DNA of 64,000 bases from Massilia varians (GTDB taxonomy: Bacteria > Pseudomonadota > Gammaproteobacteria > Burkholderiales > Burkholderiaceae_D): the NCBI RefSeq assembly GCF_027923905.1, contig NZ_AP026966.1, positions 5,147,001-5,211,000 on the forward strand, read 5' to 3'. The notes under the pieces are model-generated. The model did not search any database, was not told the origin of the DNA, and worked only from the letters and a program-made list of their open reading frames with translations. A program made the translations under genes and the position numbers. This document shows positions 56,406 through 64,000 of the stretch, piece by piece (the first letter of the stretch is position 1; every line of letters begins with the position of its first letter).

Positions 56406-57368
56406 ATGCTTTCCGAATTCAACCTCATCAAACAATTCTTCAAGCGCGACCGCCCTGGCCGGGCCGACCTGGGCATCGGCGACGACTGTGCCCTGCTCAC
56501 GCCGTCCCCCGGCATGCAGCTGGCGATCTCGAGTGACATGCTGGTCGAGGACCGGCATTTCTTCGCCGGCGCCGATCCCGTCATGCTGGGCCACAAGAGC
56601 CTGGCGGTGAACCTGTCGGACCTGGCGGCGATGGGCGCGCGCCCGCTCGGCTTCACGCTGGCGCTCGCGCTGCCCGCCGCCGACCCGCACTGGCTGGCGG
56701 GTTTCTCGCGCGGGCTGTTTGCGCTGGCCGACGAACACGGCTGCGAGCTGGTCGGCGGCGATACCACCAAGGGGCCGCTGAACATCTGCATCACGGTGTT
56801 CGGCGAGCTGGCCCCCGGACATGCGCTGCGGCGCGACGCGGCGCGCGTCGGCGACGATATCTGGATCTCGGGCACGCTGGGCGACGCGCGCCTGGCCCTG
56901 GCCGGCTACCTGGCGGAAACGGCGCTGCCCGACGAAGACCATGCGCAGGCGGCCTGGCGCATGCACATGCCGGCGCCGCGCGTGGCCCTGGGGCTGGCGC
57001 TGGCGGCGCAGCCGGTGGCGCATGCGGCCCTCGATATCTCGGACGGCCTGGTGGGAGACCTCGGGCACATCCTGGCGGCCTCGCAGGTCGGCGCGACGCT
57101 GGAGGTGGACGCGCTGCCGGCCGGGCCGGTGCTGGCGCGGCAATCGCTGGAACTGCAGCGCCGCTTCACGCTCGCGGGCGGCGACGATTACGAGCTGTGC
57201 TTCACGGCGCCGGCAGCGAACCGGGAAGCGGTGCTGGCAGCCGGACGGCAAAGCGGGACGGCGGTGACGCGGGTGGGACGGATCGAGGCCGAGCCGGGCC
57301 TGCGCTTCGTCAGCGCGGATGGCGCGCCGCTCGACCTGGCACTGAGCGGCTGGGACCACTTCAGCTAG
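56406..57368 (+). CDS. thiL: Thiamine-monophosphate kinase
   Basis: Makes thiamine diphosphate from thiamine monophosphate. The 320 residues contain the PurM-like ATP fold: FSEFNLIKQFF-like start, IGDDCALLTPSPGMQLAISS, HKSLAVNLSDLAAMGARPLG, LVGGDTTKGPLNICITVFGE and ALDISDGLVGDLGHIL. Length is standard. It runs convergently into the c-di-GMP gene with a 4-base overlap of stop codons. Confidence 0.95.
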   Translation: MLSEFNLIKQFFKRDRPGRADLGIGDDCALLTPSPGMQLAISSDMLVEDRHFFAGADPVMLGHKSLAVNLSDLAAMGARPLGFTLALALPAADPHWLAGFSRGLFALADEHGCELVGGDTTKGPLNICITVFGELAPGHALRRDAARVGDDIWISGTLGDARLALAGYLAETALPDEDHAQAAWRMHMPAPRVALGLALAAQPVAHAALDISDGLVGDLGHILAASQVGATLEVDALPAGPVLARQSLELQRRFTLAGGDDYELCFTAPAANREAVLAAGRQSGTAVTRVGRIEAEPGLRFVSADGAPLDLALSGWDHFS

Positions 57369-60009
57369 CCGGTGCCCGTTTTTTCCCCGTCTTCGCGCGG
57401 CACCTTGCGGTCGTCGTACGGCCCGTAGGTCAGCCAGTAGTGCCGGAACGCCAGCCGGATGTTCTCGCGCAGCTGCAGGTCGTGCCAGGGCTTGGTGTAG
57501 AAGCGGTAGATGGCCCCGCGGTTGATCGAATCGAGCACCGTCTCCACGCCGGTATAGCCCGACAGGATGATGCGGATGGTCTCCGGATACATCTCCTTGA
57601 CCTTGCTGAGGAATTCGGTGCCGCTCATGACCGGCATGCGCTGGTCGCACAGGATCACCTGCACCCGGTACAGCGCCAGCAATTCGAAGCCCTCGGCCGG
57701 TGACGAGGCCGTCAGCACCCGGTAGTTGTCGCGCCTGAACAGGCGGTGCAGCGCGGTCAGCACGTTGACGTCGTCGTCCACGATGAGCAGGGTCTGCACC
57801 TTGTCGTCCTGGGCCGGCGGCTGGTCGGGCCGGGCCCGGTTGTCTTCCACCAGGCGCGCCAGCTCGTCGGCCGGCAGCCCGCGCGAAAAATGGAAGCCCT
57901 GGATCTCGTCGCAGCGGTTGCGCCGCAAATACGCCATCTGCGCGCGCGTCTCCACGCCTTCGGCGATCACCTGCATGTGCAGGCTGTGCGCCATGCTGAT
58001 GATGGCCAGCGCGATCGCCGCGTCGTCCGGGTTGGTCACGATGTCGCGCACGAAGGCGATGTCGATCTTCAGCTTGTCGATCGGGAAGCGCTTGAGGTAG
58101 GCGAGCGAGGAATAGCCGGTGCCGAAGTCGTCGATCGCAATGCGGATGCCGAGCTCCTTCAGCCGTCCCAGCACCGCGATGGTGTGCTCGGCATTCGACA
58201 TCAGCGCGCTTTCCGTCAGTTCCAGCTCCAGCAGGCCGGGCTCGACCCCGTGGCGCTCCAGCGCCGCGCGGATCACGCCTTCCAGGTCGCCTTCGACGAA
58301 CTGGCGGCTCGACACGTTCACGGCCACCCGCACGTCGCGCACCCCGCCGGCGTTCCAGGCCGCGATCTGGCGGCAGGCCTCGTCGACGATCCATTCGCCG
58401 ATCCGCACCACCAGCCCGGTTTCCTCCATCAGCGGCACGAACTCGGCCGGGTAGACCAGGCCGAAGCCGGGGCGATTCCAGCGCAGCAGCGCTTCCACGC
58501 CCGAGATGCGACCAGTGTTCAGTTCCAGCTTGGGCTGGTAGTACAGCACGAACTGGTTGCCCTCGAGCGCGCTGCGCAGCGCCAGTTCCAGGTCCAGGCG
58601 CGCCAGCACCTGCACGTTCATCCCGGCGGTGAAGAAGCGGTAGCCGTCGCGTCCGGCTTCCTTGGCGCGCACCATGGCGGTGTCGGCATACTTGACCAGG
58701 GTGCCCGGCTCGGTCGAGTCTTCCGGGTACATGGCGATGCCGATGCTGGCCGTCAGGGCGGCCTGCTGGCCGTGCAGGTCGAAGGGGGCGCGCAGCGATT
58801 CGCGGATCTCGTTGGCGACGTTCACCGCTTCCTGCTGGTCGCGCGTCATGGTCAGGATCAGGGCGAACTCGTCGCCGCCCAGGCGCCCGGCGGTGTCGCG
58901 CAGGCGCACCACCCGCACCAGGCGCGTGCTGAACTGGCGCAGCAATTCGTCGCCGAGCGAGGTGCCGAGCGAGTCGTTGATGATCTTGAAGCGGTCGAGC
59001 GTGATGCACAGCACCGCCACGCGCCAGTTCTTGTCGCGCGCCAGCTCGATCGCGTCGCGCAGGTTCTGGAAGAACAGGGTGCGGTTCGGCAGGCCGGTGA
59101 GCGCATCGTAGCTGGCCATGTGGCGCAGGCGTTCCTGGGCATGCAGGCGCTCGCTGATGTCGCGCGCTACCGCGATCAGCATGCGGCTCTTGCCCAGGTC
59201 CTGCAGCTTCCAGCTGATCTCCACCGGCACCGCGCCCTGCCCGCCCGCGCGCAGCAGTTCGGCCTCGACGATGTCGCCCGGCAGCGCGCCGAAATCCGGC
59301 GTGCCTTCCTCGCCGCCGGCGCCGGGCGCGGCGGTGGGCGCGCCGCCATGGGCCCGCGCATCGGCCGCCAGATGGCGCTCGAGCAGCTGGCGCGTGCCCA
59401 GGCCCAGGGCCACCGGGTCGATGCGCAGCAGCGCCTCGCGCGAGAAGCCGAGCATGCGGCAGGCGCCGTCCGAGACGTCGACCATCGCCATCGAGGCGGT
59501 GTCGATCAGGAAGATCGCATCGGGGGTCGCGTCCATCGCGCCGCGGAAGCGCGCCAGCTCGGCGGTGCGCTCGCGCACCTCGCGTTCCAGCTGCACGCCG
59601 TAGTCCTGCGACTCGCGGTGCAGCAGGCGCACCTCCAGCAGGTTGCGGATGCGCGTCATCACCTCCACGGTGTCGAAGGGCTTGCCGATGAAGTCGCGCG
59701 CGCCGGCTTCCAGCGCTGCCAGCTTCTTGTCCGGCTCGGCCGTCACCACCAGCACCGGCAGCCAGGAATCGCTCTCGAGCGGCTTGAGCGCCTCCATCAC
59801 GTCGAAGCCGTCCATGCCCGGCATGTGCAGGTCGAGGATGATCAGGTCGAAGCGATGCTTCAGGTGCAGCGACACCACCTGGCGCGGGTCGTACGTGGAC
59901 GAGACGTTCTCGTACCCGGTCGTCTTGAGCAGGTATTCGAGCAGCTGGATGTTGACGGGTTCGTCGTCCACGACGAGGATGCGCGCGCGGCGGATGTCGG
60001 ACAGTGAAA

Positions 60010-60013
<4 letters not shown>
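57365..60013 (-). CDS. REC-PAS-GGDEF-EAL-REC cyclic di-GMP response regulator
   Basis: An 882-residue regulator with receivers at both ends. The first receiver (about 10-130) has its Asp near 59 (LIILDLHMPGMDG). A PAS-like segment follows at about 160-300. GGDEF reads RLGGDEFALIL near 380, so cyclase residues are intact; EAL reads ISGVEALLRWNRPG near 505, so phosphodiesterase residues look intact. A second receiver at about 745-860 has Asp near 790 (VILCDQRMPVMSG). Its start overlaps the stop of the hybrid kinase upstream by 4 bases, so the kinase is its obvious phospho-donor. Whether it makes or degrades c-di-GMP cannot be said. Confidence 0.93.
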
Positions 60014-62037
<2,024 letters not shown>

Positions 62038-62472
62038 GCGGCCTCCGGCGCAAGTCCGACAGGCATGCGCACGCCGCCGGCGCGGCAATGCCGGTCCATC
62101 GGCCGGGAGGCAGGCAGCGCCGCGGCAGGCATGCCGCAGGCTTGCGCCGGTCCCATCCGGTCACGCGCAAGTGATTCGAGCGGCATCCAAGGGTCCTACG
62201 TCAAACAAGATTGTGAATACAGGCGCCATTAGCCGGACGCGGCGGCGCAAACAGCATAGCCGACGGCTTCGTGTCATGTCGCACAGAACTTTTCACTATT
62301 TATACATATGCATGGCGGGTAAAACGGGCGCGAAGCCTGAAGTGCACGCTTTCTGTGTCAGTGCGGCACGGACCGCGCTAGAATGAAACCGTGCGCCACC
62401 CGCGTGCGCCACTTCGGCCTCGGCCTGCTCATCGATTGACCGGAAGGTCGACCGCATTCAAAGGAGCTTCAC
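62038..62472. other. 435-bp divergent intergenic region
   Basis: Lies between the start of the hybrid kinase (minus) and pncC (plus), so it should hold both promoters. TAGAAT at 62379-62384 is a possible -10 box for pncC, without a convincing -35. No reading frame with a ribosome site, RNA gene or repeat is evident. The kinase side is GC-rich with CATGCC/GGCATG-rich short palindromes. Confidence 0.45.
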
Positions 62473-62955
62473 GTGACGAACGATATCCTAGATCTTGCTA
62501 CAAAAGTTGGCCAGGCGCTCGAGGCCAAGCGCCTGGTGCTGGCCACCGCCGAATCCTGCACCGGGGGCGGCGTATCCCAGGCAATCACCGAAATTCCGGG
62601 CTCCACCGGCTGGTTCGACTGCGGCTTCGTCACCTATTCCAACAATTCCAAGACCGAGCTGTTGGACGTGCCGGCCGCGCTGATCGCGCAATTCGGCTCG
62701 GTCAGCGAAGAAGTGGCCGGCAAGATGGCCGAGGGCGCGCTGTCCAACAGCACCGCCGACGTCGCGGTGTCGACCACCGGCATCGCCGGGCCGACCGGCG
62801 CGGTGCCGGGCAAGCCGGTGGGCACGGTCTGTTTCGGCTGGTCGCGCGGCGACACCACCTACACCGAGCGCCTGGTATTCCAGGGCGACCGCAAGGCGGT
62901 GCGCGAGCAGACCGTGGCGCATGCGCTGCACGGCCTGCTGCGCTTCATCGAGTAG
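62473..62955 (+). CDS. pncC: Nicotinamide-nucleotide amidohydrolase (PncC/CinA C-terminal type)
   Basis: A 160-residue enzyme that deamidates NMN to nicotinate mononucleotide in NAD recycling. The family motif LVLATAESCTGGGVSQAITE includes the catalytic Ser, followed by STGWFDCGFVTYSNNSKTEL and VSTTGIAGPTGAVPGKPVGT. It corresponds to the CinA C-terminal domain alone. Start is GTG 62473 with AAAGGAG six bases upstream. Confidence 0.95.
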   Translation: MTNDILDLATKVGQALEAKRLVLATAESCTGGGVSQAITEIPGSTGWFDCGFVTYSNNSKTELLDVPAALIAQFGSVSEEVAGKMAEGALSNSTADVAVSTTGIAGPTGAVPGKPVGTVCFGWSRGDTTYTERLVFQGDRKAVREQTVAHALHGLLRFIE

Positions 62956-62969
62956 GCAGGCCAGCCTCG

Positions 62970-63887
62970 ATGACCGCAATGGCGCGCCTGCTGGGCGGCC
63001 TGGCGCTGCTCGCAGCCGCCGGGCCGGGCTGCGCCAAAGACCTTCCCGATCCTGCCGCGTACACCGTGTATGCGGCGGGCGACATCGCGCGCTGCAAGCA
63101 CCCCGACCCGCGCTGGTCCGGCGCCGCCGCCACCGCCAGGCTGGTGGAACCGCTGCTGCGCGCCAATCCCCGTGCCGCCGTGCTGACGCTGGGCGACCAC
63201 ACCTATCCCTACGGCAGGGCCGCCGAGTTCGAACACTGCTACCACCCGACCTGGGGAAGCTTCCGCGAGCGCACCTGGCCCACGCCCGGCAACCACGAAT
63301 ACGCGACGCCCGGCGCCGCGCCCTACTTCGCCTATTTCGGGGCGCGGGCCAGACCGCAAGGAAAAAGCTGGTACAGCCTGCGGCTGGGCAGCTGGCTGGT
63401 GCTGTCGCTGGACAGCAACCTGGACGGCGCGGCGCACACCGAACAGATCGGCTGGCTGCGCGACACGCTGGCACGCGAGCAGGCCGCCTGCACCCTCGCC
63501 TTCTGGCATCACCCGCTGTACACCTCGGGCGGCCACATCGGCGAACGCGGACGCATGCGCGACGCCTTCGCGCTGCTGCATGCGGCCGGCGCCGAGCTGG
63601 TCCTGTCGGGCCACGACCACGACTACGAACGCTTCGCGCCGCAGGATGCCGACGGCCGGCTCGACCGGGCCAGGGGCGTGCGCCAGTTCGTGGTCGGCAC
63701 CGGCGGCGCCTATGCCACGCCCTTCCTGCAGTTCACGCCCAACAGCGAGGTGCGCGAAGCCAGCTACGACGGCGTACTGGAGCTGCGCCTGCTGGACGGC
63801 GCCTACACCTGGCGCTTCCTGCCGGCCGATCCGGCACGCGTGCCGGCCGGCGCCACGCCCGACCGCGGACGCGGCCGATGTCATTGA
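62970..63887 (+). CDS. Exported metallophosphoesterase (purple acid phosphatase-like)
   Basis: A 305-residue protein with a signal sequence (cleavage after about 21 residues, near GPGCA-KD). The two-metal phosphoesterase motifs are all present: YAAGDIARC, LTLGDHTYPYG, PTPGNHEYATP, FWHHPLYTSGGH and LSGHDHDYERF. It is probably a secreted phosphatase. ATG 62970 lies 14 bases after the pncC stop; another in-frame ATG is at 62979. It is likely co-transcribed with pncC but functionally unrelated. Confidence 0.9.
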   Translation: MTAMARLLGGLALLAAAGPGCAKDLPDPAAYTVYAAGDIARCKHPDPRWSGAAATARLVEPLLRANPRAAVLTLGDHTYPYGRAAEFEHCYHPTWGSFRERTWPTPGNHEYATPGAAPYFAYFGARARPQGKSWYSLRLGSWLVLSLDSNLDGAAHTEQIGWLRDTLAREQAACTLAFWHHPLYTSGGHIGERGRMRDAFALLHAAGAELVLSGHDHDYERFAPQDADGRLDRARGVRQFVVGTGGAYATPFLQFTPNSEVREASYDGVLELRLLDGAYTWRFLPADPARVPAGATPDRGRGRCH

Positions 63888-63890
63888 GCC

Positions 63891-63923
63891 ATCACTGAGT
63901 TATCACTGAGTCATCACTGCGTT
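63891..63923. repeat. Three tandem 11-bp repeats
   Basis: Three consecutive units of ATCACTGAGTT/ATCACTGAGTC/ATCACTGCGTT directly after the phosphoesterase stop. Confidence 0.7.
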
Positions 63924-63952
63924 GCCGCCGAGGGCGACAGAAGGAGCTCCCC

Positions 63953-64000
63953 ATGAGATACTGCCGGTTGCTCGCCTTGATACTGATGATGACCACGTTC
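63953..64000 (+). CDS. Exported protein, N-terminal start (partial)
   Basis: ATG at 63953 follows AAGGAG with 6-base spacing. Sixteen codons are visible: MRYCRLLALILMMTTF, a basic start plus hydrophobic stretch typical of a signal peptide. The gene continues past the window; no function can be assigned. Confidence 0.65.
   Translation, partial: MRYCRLLALILMMTTF

Overview
The window is GC-rich DNA with dense, often overlapping genes. Gene families and pathway choices point to a betaproteobacterium of the Oxalobacteraceae (Massilia/Telluria/Duganella type). This assignment is an inference from protein style and gene content; no rRNA gene is present.

Layout. 1-3.0 kb: end of a caa3-type cytochrome c oxidase operon (subunit II tail, fused subunit I+III, small membrane protein). 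3.0-9.3 kb, minus strand: a PQQ-type sugar dehydrogenase lipoprotein, an MFS transporter, a KamA-family radical SAM protein and an SGNH acyltransferase. 9.5-15.8 kb: a Cache protein with a chemoreceptor, base-excision glycosylases, an HDOD protein, a transglutaminase-like/TPR lipoprotein and one AT-rich accessory gene (two membrane segments plus zinc ribbon). 15.9-21.3 kb, minus strand: a degraded RND efflux operon (frameshifted fusion protein, deletion joining it to a truncated permease, deleted and frameshifted outer membrane factor). It is preceded by a possible leader peptide with attenuator, a hydrolase lacking its nucleophile, and a small CxxC protein, and is divergent from a LysR regulator. 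22.4-24.4 kb: Mpo1-like protein, EamA exporter, GNAT acetyltransferase.

24.7-32.0 kb is a complete histidine utilisation operon, hutU-H-G-F-D-I. It uses the HutF/HutG route, in which formiminoglutamate is deiminated and then deformylated. Its promoter carries a HutC-type operator in the -35/-10 spacer. The hutC gene lies at 37.3 kb. Between them are an IS110-family (IS1111-like) element, an amidohydrolase, and an ada operon with a 2-oxoglutarate oxygenase. The insertion sequence sits exactly at the edge of a REPIN-like repeat, and its non-coding end contains short segments matching both the target and the element ends, in the order expected of a bridge RNA.

38-43.7 kb holds housekeeping genes: orphan receiver, trxA, rho, rpmE2, a GT39-type glycosyltransferase, a small membrane protein behind a sigma-54-like site, and tRNA-Leu(CAA). 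43.8-49.2 kb: a periplasmic binding protein, then an MHYT hybrid kinase with an HD-GYP response regulator. 49.3-53.6 kb: a GDP-D-rhamnose cassette (gmd, rmd, two glycosyltransferases). 53.9-64 kb: maeB, thiL, a coupled hybrid kinase and REC-GGDEF-EAL-REC pair, pncC, a secreted metallophosphoesterase, and the start of another exported protein. Three copies of a roughly 109-bp REPIN-like repeat are spread over the window.
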